The notes: generated by a model from the sequence alone, not told the origin. A stretch of DNA of 6,509 nt from an uncultured Eubacteriales bacterium (GCA_900552305.1 URZD01000123.1:1-6509); one strand, 5' to 3'; counted from the stretch's first letter, positions 1 to 5,797 are shown. Numbers and translations: made by a program.

Positions 1-2
1 CA

Positions 3-1616
3 CTCGGAGAGTTAAGCCGCCGTTATGCGGATATATGTACCGACAGTGAACTTTCGGAGGCGCTGCGCAGGGCGCCGATGAATCCTGCGCAGACATTTTA
101 CGAGGCGGTGCAGGCTGTGTGGTTTATGTTCCAGCTTTGCCCGGACAGTCTGGGAAGGATAGACCAATATCTTTATCCGTTCTATAAGAGGGAAACGGAA
201 AACGGAACGCTGTCGCGCAGCGATGCGGCGGAGCTTTTGGAGGAGCTTTTTGTCAAGGTGTATGAGACGCAGATGGACAATATAGGATTGCCGATAAGCG
301 GTCACAACCACTTAGTGGTCGGCGGCTATCTTGCGGACGGCACGGACGGATTTAACGAGCTTTCAAAGCTGATACTGGAGTGTATTGCGGAGCTGCCGAC
401 ATTCAGACCGCAGGCGTCGTTCAGATACACAAAATACACAACGGCGGAAACGATGAAGTATATAACAGAGCTGAACGCAAAATGCCAGTGGATAGTTTTT
501 GTAAATGATGAGCCGAGATTGCCGGGAATGGCCGATATTGGAATAGACTACAAGGAAGCGGTTGATTACACCGTTGTAGGCTGCAACGAGTGGTGTCTGC
601 CGAGCGGCGCGAGAATCGATTTGGCGCATATAAATCTTATTCATTCTATAGAGACGCTTATATATAACGATAAGGATTTTCTGTCGGCAAAAAGCTATGA
701 TGATATTTTTGACCTGTTTAAAAGGCATTTGAGACAGGATATGCTTGCGATTGCAAAGGAATATTCAAATTATTCAAAAGCGACCGCAGGGGATATAAAC
801 GTACTGAATTCGGCGCTCAGCACATCGTGTATTGAAAGCGGGAGGTCGCTCACGGACAAAGGCGCAAAGTATTACGGAATAACGATGTCGTTTAACAGCA
901 TATCCAATGCGGCGGATTCTTTGTCTGTCATAAAGCAGTTTGTTTTTGACGAAAAGGTGTTTACCCTCGCGCAGCTTTATGAGATGCTGAAAAGTAATTA
1001 TTGCGGTTTTGAAAATGAACGGCAGCTGATTTTGAAGAAGGGCAGATTTTTCGGCAACGATGACGATTACGTTGACGATATTGCAAAATCGATAGTTGAC
1101 GCAATATACGAGGTGCGGGGCGAGATAAAGAGCGACGATATAAATACTGTTGTTGTAGGCTCGTTTGTAGGTGCAACACATCCGAACATTATATTCGGAA
1201 AGCTGACAAAAGCAACTCCTGACGGAAGGCATGATGGTGACGCGTTTACAATGGGGATAACCCAGAGCGAGGGGAAGGACAAAAACGGACTTACGGCGCT
1301 GCTTAATTCGATTGCAAAGCTCGATTACCGCAAGTTTTGCGGCTGTATTGTCAGCAATATAAAAATGGACAAAAGCATGATGAATTCGGACGAAAAGCTG
1401 ACAAAGCTCTCGCAGATGTATCACACATTTTTGCAAAAGGGCGGTATGCAGCTCCAGATTAACTATCTTTCACAGCAGGAGCTTATTGCGGCGCAGAAGG
1501 AGCCGGAAAAATACCGGAATCTTGTTGTCCGCGTAACAGGGTATTCGGGGTACTTTACGCGGTTTGACACCGACTTGCAAAATGATATTATCAGAAGGAC
1601 GGTTGAGAAGGCGTAA
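3..1616 (+). CDS. Glycyl radical enzyme of the PFL / diol-dehydratase-like superfamily, 5'-truncated by the window edge
   Basis: The frame is open from the first bases, so the ATG at 78 is internal; 537 residues are visible and, as the family is usually about 780-850 long, the N-terminal third lies upstream. Numbering from base 3, the LGRIDQYLYPFY stretch, the GCNEWC loop (thiyl Cys194, putative base Glu196), the TPDGRHDGD and LTALLNSIAKLDY segments and the C-terminal RVTGYSGYF loop (radical Gly513, 24 residues from the end) appear in the order typical of the family. The Cys-to-Gly distance of 319 residues is also normal. Such enzymes are cytoplasmic, strictly anaerobic and need a radical-SAM activase, which is not in the window and may be upstream. 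Keeping Glu two residues after Cys is a trait of eliminases and decarboxylases such as CutC, diol dehydratase and HypD, and argues against true pyruvate formate-lyase, which has adjacent cysteines. However, GCNEW is unlike the GCVEP loop of the characterised groups, so I assign no substrate. It is first of three co-directional overlapping genes. Confidence 0.95.
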   Translation, partial: LGELSRRYADICTDSELSEALRRAPMNPAQTFYEAVQAVWFMFQLCPDSLGRIDQYLYPFYKRETENGTLSRSDAAELLEELFVKVYETQMDNIGLPISGHNHLVVGGYLADGTDGFNELSKLILECIAELPTFRPQASFRYTKYTTAETMKYITELNAKCQWIVFVNDEPRLPGMADIGIDYKEAVDYTVVGCNEWCLPSGARIDLAHINLIHSIETLIYNDKDFLSAKSYDDIFDLFKRHLRQDMLAIAKEYSNYSKATAGDINVLNSALSTSCIESGRSLTDKGAKYYGITMSFNSISNAADSLSVIKQFVFDEKVFTLAQLYEMLKSNYCGFENERQLILKKGRFFGNDDDYVDDIAKSIVDAIYEVRGEIKSDDINTVVVGSFVGATHPNIIFGKLTKATPDGRHDGDAFTMGITQSEGKDKNGLTALLNSIAKLDYRKFCGCIVSNIKMDKSMMNSDEKLTKLSQMYHTFLQKGGMQLQINYLSQQELIAAQKEPEKYRNLVVRVTGYSGYFTRFDTDLQNDIIRRTVEKA

Positions 1617-2569
1617 TGATTCTGAAAACCGTTTTGGGCGATACAGAGGTAAGCGGAGATTTTTCCGTGCTGCCGCATGAGCATATCTGTTGCTGTTCGG
1701 AGTATTTGCGCGGTATCGGCGGTTATATGGACAGTAGCGAGACAGAGAGAAGTGCGATTGAAATTCTGAGTGGTTTAGAGAAAAAATATAAACTTGGTTT
1801 ATTCATAGACTGCACGCCCATAAACCTCGGAAGGGATGCAGAGCTTTTGAAAAGAGTTTCAAAAGGCTCCGGTGTACACATAGTCTGTTCAACCGGGTTT
1901 TATTATAACGATGAACCTGTTATGGAAAGACTGTCCGCAGAAACAATAGGTGAATACATTGTTGCTGACGCAAAGCGGGTAAATGCAGGAGTAATAAAGG
2001 CAGCGGCGGAAAGTGCGGGGCTGACGGAGTTTAACATTACTCTGCTGAGGGCAGCGGCATATGCGCAGCGTCGGCTCGGATTGCCGATTGTGCTGCACAC
2101 AAATGCGGTAAACCGAAACGGAAGGAAGGCGGTTGAAGTCCTTTTGAACGAGGGGGTTGCCGCGAAGTGTATAGCGGTAGGGCATTTAAGCGATACTGAC
2201 GACATTGAATATATCGGAAGTTTTGCCGATATGGGTTGTTATATTGCGCTTGACAGGCTTTACGCTGATACAAGCAGCGAATATATATATTCAAAGGTGA
2301 AACAGATTTTGCAGCTTTGCGATGCAGGCTATGAAAACATGATACTTCTTTCTCATGACGATCCGGTTTTTCAGGGGTTTTTGGAAAAGCCGCACATAAC
2401 AAAGCCGAGGTATTCGTATATGTTCAAGTATATTTTACCGTGCCTTGAACGCAGTTTGGCAAAAAAGATTTCGGAGGAAAATCCGTTAAATATGTTGGAA
2501 CAGATAAATTTACAAATATTTACAGAAGGGACTCACAGAAACGATGAGATACCGAGAAGAAATACATAA
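1616..2569 (+). CDS. Phosphotriesterase-family metal-dependent hydrolase (amidohydrolase superfamily, lysine-bridged type)
   Basis: A 317-residue TIM-barrel hydrolase, close to the family's usual length. The expected metal ligands are all visible in order: His21 and His23 (PHEH), Lys128 (GVIKAA, the carbamylated bridging lysine), His161 (LHTNA), His190 (VGHLSDTDD) and Asp248 (LLSHDDP). The terminal NPLNML resembles the NPxxxL motif that closes the barrel. Lysine rather than glutamate at the bridge groups it with PTE and PTE-like lactonases. Known relatives hydrolyse lactones, amides or phosphoesters, and the name alone does not imply phosphotriesterase activity. The ATG shares its A with the TAA of the radical enzyme (TAATG), and AGAAGG lies 4 bases upstream, so translation is probably coupled. 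Three consecutive cysteines (25-27) just after the HEH motif are unusual. The last 26 bases overlap the next gene. The context suggests it hydrolyses a product or precursor of the radical enzyme reaction; that is inference. Confidence 0.9.
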   Translation: MILKTVLGDTEVSGDFSVLPHEHICCCSEYLRGIGGYMDSSETERSAIEILSGLEKKYKLGLFIDCTPINLGRDAELLKRVSKGSGVHIVCSTGFYYNDEPVMERLSAETIGEYIVADAKRVNAGVIKAAAESAGLTEFNITLLRAAAYAQRRLGLPIVLHTNAVNRNGRKAVEVLLNEGVAAKCIAVGHLSDTDDIEYIGSFADMGCYIALDRLYADTSSEYIYSKVKQILQLCDAGYENMILLSHDDPVFQGFLEKPHITKPRYSYMFKYILPCLERSLAKKISEENPLNMLEQINLQIFTEGTHRNDEIPRRNT

Positions 2570-3890
2570 TTACGTACAGGTACACAGAAATGAAATCATA
2601 AATATGTTAAAAGAGCTTGTGAAAATTCCGTCGATTCAGTCGCAGGCGGAGGATGAAGCGCCGTTTGGCAGAGCGTGCGCAGAGGTTCTGGAATACGTAA
2701 AGTCCTGCTGGCAAAAAAACGGATTTGATACAGAAATTCATCAGAACGGCGGATATTTGCTGTCATATTACGGTGACGGGGATAAAAGCATCGGTTTGTT
2801 TTCGCATGCCGATGTGGTAGGCGTATCGAATGACTGGGTATTTACGGAGCCGTTTGATATGATTGAAAAGGACGGCTTTTTAATCGGACGCGGCGTATTG
2901 GATGATAAAGCGGCTATTGTAATTTCGCTATATTGTGCAAAAATGCTTAAAGAACTTAATATTCCGTTCAATTCCAAGCTTGTTGTATTTACGGGTGCAA
3001 ATGAAGAAACCGTAATGGCGGATATCAAGAATTACGTCAACGAAAACACACCGCCGGATTTTGCATTGGTAACGGACTGTGCGTTTCCGATTTTCAGAGG
3101 AGATAAGGGAATTTTGCAGTTTGAGGCAATGTCGGCTGTTCCTTTTAAAGAAATTGAGGATTTTTCGGGCGGTAAGGATATAAATATTACTCTTGGAAAA
3201 GCAACGGCAAAAATAAACGGCAAGGAAATAACCGAAACGGGTGTGTCATGTCACGGAGCGCTGCCGGAGGGATCGGTGAATGCAGGGTACTTACTTGCAA
3301 AAAGGTTATGCGATGAAAACTTGCTGTGCAAAGAGGATATGCGGCAGATGAGGTTTATTGAACGGCTGCTGGAAAAGTATTACGGCGAAGCTTTCGGAAT
3401 AGACGGAAAAGATAAGGTTTTCGGAAGGCTGACCTGCTCGAACGGCATAATAAGAACAGAAAGAGGAAAGCCAACGCTTGCATTTGACTTACGCTACGGA
3501 CTTGATATGAATTATGAAAGTATTAAAACCAAAATCGGCGAATTTTTCAGACAAAACAACTGGTCTGTAAAAATTATCAGTGAAAAAAGTCCGTATATAG
3601 TTTCGGAGGACAATATATATTTACAAAGGTGCCTGAAAGCCTATAAGGAATTTTGCGAAACGGATGTTGCCCCGTCGCATATAAATGCCGGTGCAACATA
3701 TGCGGGTATATTGCCGTGCGCTGTTGAATCGGGAAGCGATTTATACGGCGGAAATCCCGAGGGTATGCCGGAGGGACACGGCAATGCTCATCAGCCTGAT
3801 GAATGTATAAATGTTGACGGTTTTTTAAAAGCCGTGGAGCTGATACTGCACATGGCGCTTGAATGTGATATGGAACATAAAAAGGAATAA
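2544..3890 (+). CDS. M20-family metallopeptidase, PepV-like dipeptidase
   Basis: A 448-residue M20 enzyme, slightly shorter than the roughly 470 of PepV. The di-zinc site is complete: His88 and catalytic Asp90 (FSHADVV), bridging Asp120 (GRGVLDDKA), general base Glu154 and ligand Glu155 (ANEETVM), Asp178 (TDCAFPI) and His416 (GNAHQPDE). His237 in CHGALPEG matches the lid-domain histidine that contacts the bound substrate. The FPIFRGDKG and HGALPEGSVNAG segments specifically recall PepV and Xaa-His dipeptidases rather than ArgE or DapE. Such enzymes are cytoplasmic and remove an N-terminal residue from dipeptides such as beta-Ala-His or related amides. The start lies 26 bases inside the preceding gene, with AGAAGGG 13 bases upstream, so initiation probably depends partly on coupling. 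It ends the operon, with a terminator about 20 bases after the stop. Its placement suggests a specialised amide hydrolase in the operon's pathway and not only general peptide turnover, but the sequence does not prove this. Confidence 0.92.
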   Translation: MRYREEIHNYVQVHRNEIINMLKELVKIPSIQSQAEDEAPFGRACAEVLEYVKSCWQKNGFDTEIHQNGGYLLSYYGDGDKSIGLFSHADVVGVSNDWVFTEPFDMIEKDGFLIGRGVLDDKAAIVISLYCAKMLKELNIPFNSKLVVFTGANEETVMADIKNYVNENTPPDFALVTDCAFPIFRGDKGILQFEAMSAVPFKEIEDFSGGKDINITLGKATAKINGKEITETGVSCHGALPEGSVNAGYLLAKRLCDENLLCKEDMRQMRFIERLLEKYYGEAFGIDGKDKVFGRLTCSNGIIRTERGKPTLAFDLRYGLDMNYESIKTKIGEFFRQNNWSVKIISEKSPYIVSEDNIYLQRCLKAYKEFCETDVAPSHINAGATYAGILPCAVESGSDLYGGNPEGMPEGHGNAHQPDECINVDGFLKAVELILHMALECDMEHKKE

Positions 3891-3911
3891 AACATATCGG
3901 TTAGTTTTTAT

Positions 3912-3955
3912 CCAACAAAACGCAGGAGGCTTTCAGGGCTCTTGCGTTTTGTTGG
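3912..3955 (+). terminator. Intrinsic terminator of the three-gene operon
   Basis: The perfect 13-base inverted repeat CCAACAAAACGCA (3912-3924) / TGCGTTTTGTTGG (3943-3955) encloses an 18-base loop that can add a few more pairs. It begins 21 bases after the M20 stop codon. The tract after it (CATATTATATTTTTATT) is U-rich though interrupted. On the opposite strand the hairpin is followed by an A-rich stretch, so it should act on the + strand only. Confidence 0.8.
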
Positions 3956-3988
3956 CATATTATATTTTTATTAAATCTTACGTATATT

Positions 3989-4013
3989 ATATTTTGCGGA
4001 CAAGGCAAAATAT
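3989..4013. repeat. Short inverted repeat between the operon and the ABC remnant
   Basis: ATATTTTGC (3989-3997) and GCAAAATAT (4005-4013) form a perfect 9-base stem with a 7-base loop. It lies about 75 bases downstream of the stop of the minus-strand ABC fragment and could be that gene's old terminator, but neither strand shows a clean T-run after it, so the function is uncertain. Confidence 0.35.
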
Positions 4014-4086
4014 GAGCCGATTTTAAAAAGCGGTCCGAAGCGTATTGATTCGACAGAGAATATATGTTTTCTTTTTTCATAAAAAA

Positions 4087-4443
4087 TTATTCTTTTGTGA
4101 CAATCTTTTTATTTTCGATAAAGATTTTCTTATTGCAGATTTCAAATGCTGCGCGCTTATGCGATATAATTATGCAGGTTTTATCCTTCATCGCGCGGAT
4201 GTTTTTAAGCAGCCTTTCTTCCGTAGACTCGTCAAGAGCGGATGTTGCCTCGTCAAGCAGGATGATAGGTGCGTCAGACAAAATAGCGCGCGTTACCGCA
4301 AGCCGCTGAATCTGACCCTCAGAAAGTCCAAGACCCTTTTCTCCGATATGCGTATCAAGTCTGTCCGGCAGTTTTTTGATAAACTCCGCCGCACAGCTGA
4401 CCTCCGCCGCACGCATGATTTCATCATCTGTTGTATGCGGGGG
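4087..4443 (-). pseudogene. C-terminal remnant of an ABC exporter ATP-binding domain
   Basis: Read on the minus strand, homology begins around TTDDEIMRAAEVS (near 4440) and runs to the stop at 4087. Numbered from the internal ATG at 4416 (109 residues), the fragment has the signature motif LSEGQIQRL (31-39, a variant of LSGGQ), Walker B with catalytic Glu56 and the D-loop (IILLDEATSALD, 51-62) and the H-loop His86 (IISHKRA). Walker A, the Q-loop and the whole membrane domain of an exporter are missing. Upstream of the break the frame reads only unrelated residues (LPCSGSPSPP) to a stop at 4468-4470, and no ribosome binding site or start fits. It cannot bind ATP alone, so I call it a decayed gene rather than a small protein. 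The break falls just after where the Q-loop would be. A sequencing error is a less likely explanation, because no exporter sequence is visible further upstream on this strand. Confidence 0.85.
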
Positions 4444-4520
4444 AGAAGGCGAACCGCTGCACGGCAGTTAAATACATTCTAAAGAAATCGATATACTGTC
4501 GCAACGTAGTATTGAATAAC

Positions 4521-4571
4521 AACGGTTTTGACATACGGCGAAAAGCGGTATTTTTAATATAGTCAACCGTT
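4521..4571. repeat. Nested inverted repeat next to the ABC remnant
   Basis: The outer arms AACGGTTTTGAC (4521-4532) and GTCAACCGTT (4562-4571) pair apart from a 2-base bulge. Between them ATACGGC (4533-4539) and GCGGTAT (4545-4551) form an inner stem with one mismatch and a GAAAA loop, followed by TTTTT on the + strand. It lies about 30 bases past the stop of the leftward small gene and could slow or end its transcript, although the minus-strand tail is poor in T. It could also be a relic of a small mobile element. Confidence 0.4.
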
Positions 4572-4602
4572 TGAGTGCAGGAGGATGTTTACACGTTTTA
4601 CC

Positions 4603-4731
4603 CTATATAAGCATGGCAAGCACGAGAGCACCTGTGATATTTCCGTTTTCAAGATAAGCTCCTACAAGCAGAATGAGTGCAAATAACATAAAGCGTATGA
4701 ATTTTTTTCTGTTAAATTTTACATTTGTCAT
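4603..4731 (-). CDS. 42-residue hydrophobic basic small protein, probable membrane peptide
   Basis: I found this by reading the minus strand next to the divergent promoter. It starts at ATG (4731) and stops at TAG (4603-4605). The N-terminus is strongly basic (MTNVKFNRKKFIR, five Lys/Arg), followed by a hydrophobic stretch at about 14-27 (FMLFALILLVGAYL), a short polar turn (ENGNITG) and a second short hydrophobic tail (ALVLAMLI). This predicts one membrane segment, or a hairpin, with the N-terminus inside by the positive-inside rule. Support for a real gene comes from AAGGAG 8 bases before the ATG, a near-consensus promoter 97 bases further upstream, and the shared control region with the S24 repressor gene. 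I recognise no family. Its size, charge and apparent repression resemble damage-induced membrane peptides such as TisB, or holin-like peptides, but that is analogy and no sequence match is claimed. It could also be the surviving head of a longer membrane protein, since decayed DNA follows. Confidence 0.65.
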   Translation of the reverse strand: MTNVKFNRKKFIRFMLFALILLVGAYLENGNITGALVLAMLI

Positions 4732-4739
4732 AATAACAA

Positions 4740-4745
4740 CTCCTT
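4740..4745 (-). promoter_or_regulatory. Ribosome binding site of the 42-residue gene
   Basis: The minus strand reads AAGGAG here, 8 bases before the ATG at 4731. This near-perfect Shine-Dalgarno with ideal spacing is the main reason to accept so short an open frame. Confidence 0.75.
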
Positions 4746-4760
4746 ATAAAATTACGTTTT

Positions 4761-4771
4761 CGAAACTTTTT
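4761..4771 (+). promoter_or_regulatory. Putative operator copy 1, CGAAACTTTTT, in the leader of the small gene
   Basis: Exact copy of the 11-base element, 30 bases upstream of the small-gene ATG and downstream of its predicted transcription start. TTTCGAAA (4758-4765) is a short palindrome at its edge. A repressor bound here would block elongation. Operator function is inferred from the repetition and its placement. Confidence 0.5.
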
Positions 4772-4827
4772 AAGTGCTTTTTACAAAATTACGCATGATT
4801 TGTTTCGTATATCTTAACCTTGATGCT

Positions 4828-4856
4828 ATAATAACACAAAAAAGTTTCGTTGTCAA
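4828..4856 (-). promoter_or_regulatory. Leftward sigma-A-type promoter for the 42-residue gene
   Basis: On the minus strand the -35 is TTGACA (4856-4851), a perfect consensus, and the -10 is TATTAT (4833-4828), with a 17-base spacer. Transcription should start near 4821, giving a leader of about 90 bases. The spacer holds a full copy of the repeated 11-base element, as expected for a promoter that is strong but repressed. Confidence 0.8.
4839..4849 (-). promoter_or_regulatory. Putative operator copy 2, inside the leftward promoter spacer
   Basis: The minus strand reads CGAAACTTTTT exactly between the -35 and -10 hexamers, so bound protein would exclude RNA polymerase. The copy overlaps a larger inverted repeat, AAAAAAGTT (4838-4846) / AACTTTTTT (4858-4866). 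It is the best placed of the three copies. Confidence 0.65.
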
Positions 4857-4883
4857 TAACTTTTTTAAATTTTTTATTAAATT

Positions 4884-4894
4884 CGAAACTTTTT
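4884..4894 (+). promoter_or_regulatory. Putative operator copy 3, next to the -35 of the repressor gene
   Basis: Exact copy of CGAAACTTTTT ending one base before the -35 hexamer of the rightward promoter. The position allows autoregulation of the repressor gene, either by competing with polymerase or by contact with it. Confidence 0.6.
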
Positions 4895-4895
4895 C

Positions 4896-4924
4896 TTGAT
4901 TTTTTATTTTATTTGTGCTATACT
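4896..4924 (+). promoter_or_regulatory. Rightward sigma-A-type promoter for the S24 repressor gene
   Basis: TTGATT (-35, 4896-4901), a 17-base spacer and TATACT (-10, 4919-4924). Transcription should start near 4931, giving a leader of about 55 bases. It is back to back with the leftward promoter, the two -35 boxes lying about 40 bases apart, and is slightly further from consensus. Confidence 0.75.
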
Positions 4925-4974
4925 GAGTTTGATAAAAAAATAATTTCCTATATATAGATATAAAAAAATGATTT

Positions 4975-4981
4975 GGGGTGA
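4975..4981 (+). promoter_or_regulatory. Ribosome binding site that favours a TTG start for the repressor
   Basis: GGGGTGA resembles the GGAGGTGA Shine-Dalgarno core and ends 5 bases before TTG at 4987. The upstream in-frame GTG at 4978 lies inside this site and has no ribosome binding sequence of its own, so TTG is the more likely start. Confidence 0.6.
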
Positions 4982-4986
4982 AAAAA

Positions 4987-5637
4987 TTGTATAATTTCGG
5001 TGATAAACTGAAGGAGTGCAGAAAAGCAAAAAATCTTACTCTTGAAGAGCTTGCATTAAAATACAACAGGCGTTTTGACGGCGGGATGAGCAAGGGTACC
5101 CTTTCAAAATACGAAAATAATAAGCAGGAGCCTCTTGTGAGCGTGGTTACCAACCTTACCGACCTTTTGGATATTTCGTCCGATTATCTTCTCGGTCGCT
5201 CCGACAATCCGGAATTGGAGCCGGTCAACGAAACAGAGGAGGAGAACGTATATAAAATTCCTGTGTTTAACAGTGTTTCGGCGGGATTCGGACAGTACGC
5301 CGACGGTACGCCGGAGGATTATATTCCGACATACCTTCCGTACGGAGCAAGTCCGGAGGAGTATATTCGGATAAACGTATCGGGTGACAGTATGTCCCCG
5401 CTTATCGATGACGGCAGTCAGATACTTGTAAGGCTCCAGTCCTCCGTTGACAGCGGCACGGTAGCGGTAGTATTGGTTGACGGTGACGAAGGCTTTGTTA
5501 AAAAGGTGAATTACGGCAGTAACTGGATTGAGCTTGAATCAATAAATCCGTATTATCCGATAAGACGCTTTGAAAACGCGGACGTTACGCGGATTTCGGT
5601 TGTCGGTGTGGTTAAACAGATAACAAAGTATTTATGA
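4987..5637 (+). CDS. XRE-family repressor with C-terminal S24 (LexA/CI-type) self-cleavage domain
   Basis: A 216-residue regulator from the TTG start (219 from GTG at 4978). The N-terminal helix-turn-helix, about residues 3-69, runs from FGDKLKECRKAKNLTLEEL to SKGTLSKYENNKQEP, ending in the DISSDYLLG helix usual for Firmicutes Cro/CI proteins. After a short acidic linker (NETEEENV) comes an S24 domain with the scissile-type Ala99-Gly100 bond (SVSAGFGQ), catalytic Ser135 in SGDSMSP and Lys172 in GFVKKV. All the elements for RecA-stimulated or similar self-cleavage are therefore present, and the protein could act as a derepressible switch. Family members bind as dimers near their own promoter. 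The three CGAAACTTTTT copies just upstream are the obvious candidate sites. No integrase, terminase or other phage gene is in the window, so it may be a domesticated or stand-alone regulator. What triggers it is unknown. Confidence 0.93.
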   Translation: MYNFGDKLKECRKAKNLTLEELALKYNRRFDGGMSKGTLSKYENNKQEPLVSVVTNLTDLLDISSDYLLGRSDNPELEPVNETEEENVYKIPVFNSVSAGFGQYADGTPEDYIPTYLPYGASPEEYIRINVSGDSMSPLIDDGSQILVRLQSSVDSGTVAVVLVDGDEGFVKKVNYGSNWIELESINPYYPIRRFENADVTRISVVGVVKQITKYL

Positions 5638-5687
5638 TTGCAGCGTAAATAGCTGCGTTTGTGCGGTTGATACATTAGTTTTGAAGT

Positions 5688-5717
5688 CGTATCCGTATTT
5701 TATGCGGATATGTTTTT
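5688..5717 (+). terminator. Intrinsic terminator of the S24 repressor gene
   Basis: CGTATCCGTA (5688-5697) pairs with TGCGGATATG (5703-5712) over 10 bases, including two G-T pairs, around a TTTTA loop, and is followed directly by TTTTT (5713-5717). It begins about 50 bases after the repressor stop codon, in the right orientation. Confidence 0.75.
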
Positions 5718-5741
5718 GAGCGCTTAAAATTGTTGCAGTAA

Positions 5742-5772
5742 AACAACCCCGATATTCGCTATCGGGGTTGTT
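5742..5772 (-). terminator. Intrinsic terminator of the TrpB-like gene
   Basis: A perfect 13-base stem, AACAACCCCGATA (5742-5754) / TATCGGGGTTGTT (5760-5772), with a 5-base loop. On the minus strand the stem ends in TT and runs on as TTT (5741-5739), giving the U-tract, about 25 bases past the stop of the TrpB-like gene. The other strand is followed by AAAA, so the site mainly serves the minus strand. Confidence 0.8.
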
Positions 5773-5797
5773 AAAACACAATTCGGTGACAACAGTA

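Noticed and set aside
774..1436. A long minus-strand frame inside the radical enzyme gene
   Set aside because: It is antisense to a coding region with recognisable motifs and has a Cys/Arg/Tyr-rich composition typical of shadow frames.
3901..4080. A 59-codon minus-strand frame starting MKKENIYSLSNQ just downstream of the ABC remnant
   Set aside because: It has no ribosome binding site, and its last third is made of the operon's terminator hairpin read backwards. It may be the head of a decayed gene that once followed the exporter, but this cannot be supported.
4045..4482. A + strand open frame of 145 codons rich in Arg, Cys and Phe
   Set aside because: It lies antisense to the clear ABC ATPase remnant and has no domain-like pattern; it is a shadow frame.
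4585..4686. A + strand frame starting MFTRFTLYKHG opposite the 42-residue gene
   Set aside because: The GGAGG directly abuts the ATG with no spacing, the composition looks random and the frame is antisense to a better supported gene.
3900..4990. CRISPR array, tRNA or riboswitch in the non-coding DNA
   Set aside because: There are no regularly spaced long repeats, cloverleaf or conserved aptamer core; the only repeats are the 11-base elements and simple inverted repeats.
5640..5656. GCAGC/GCTGC hairpin just after the repressor stop
   Set aside because: It has only a 5-base stem and no clean T-run; the hairpin at 5688-5717 is a far better terminator.
4603..5717. A prophage or integrative element around the CI-like repressor
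   Set aside because: There is no integrase, Cro-like gene, structural gene or attachment-site duplication in the window; the flanking genes are metabolic.
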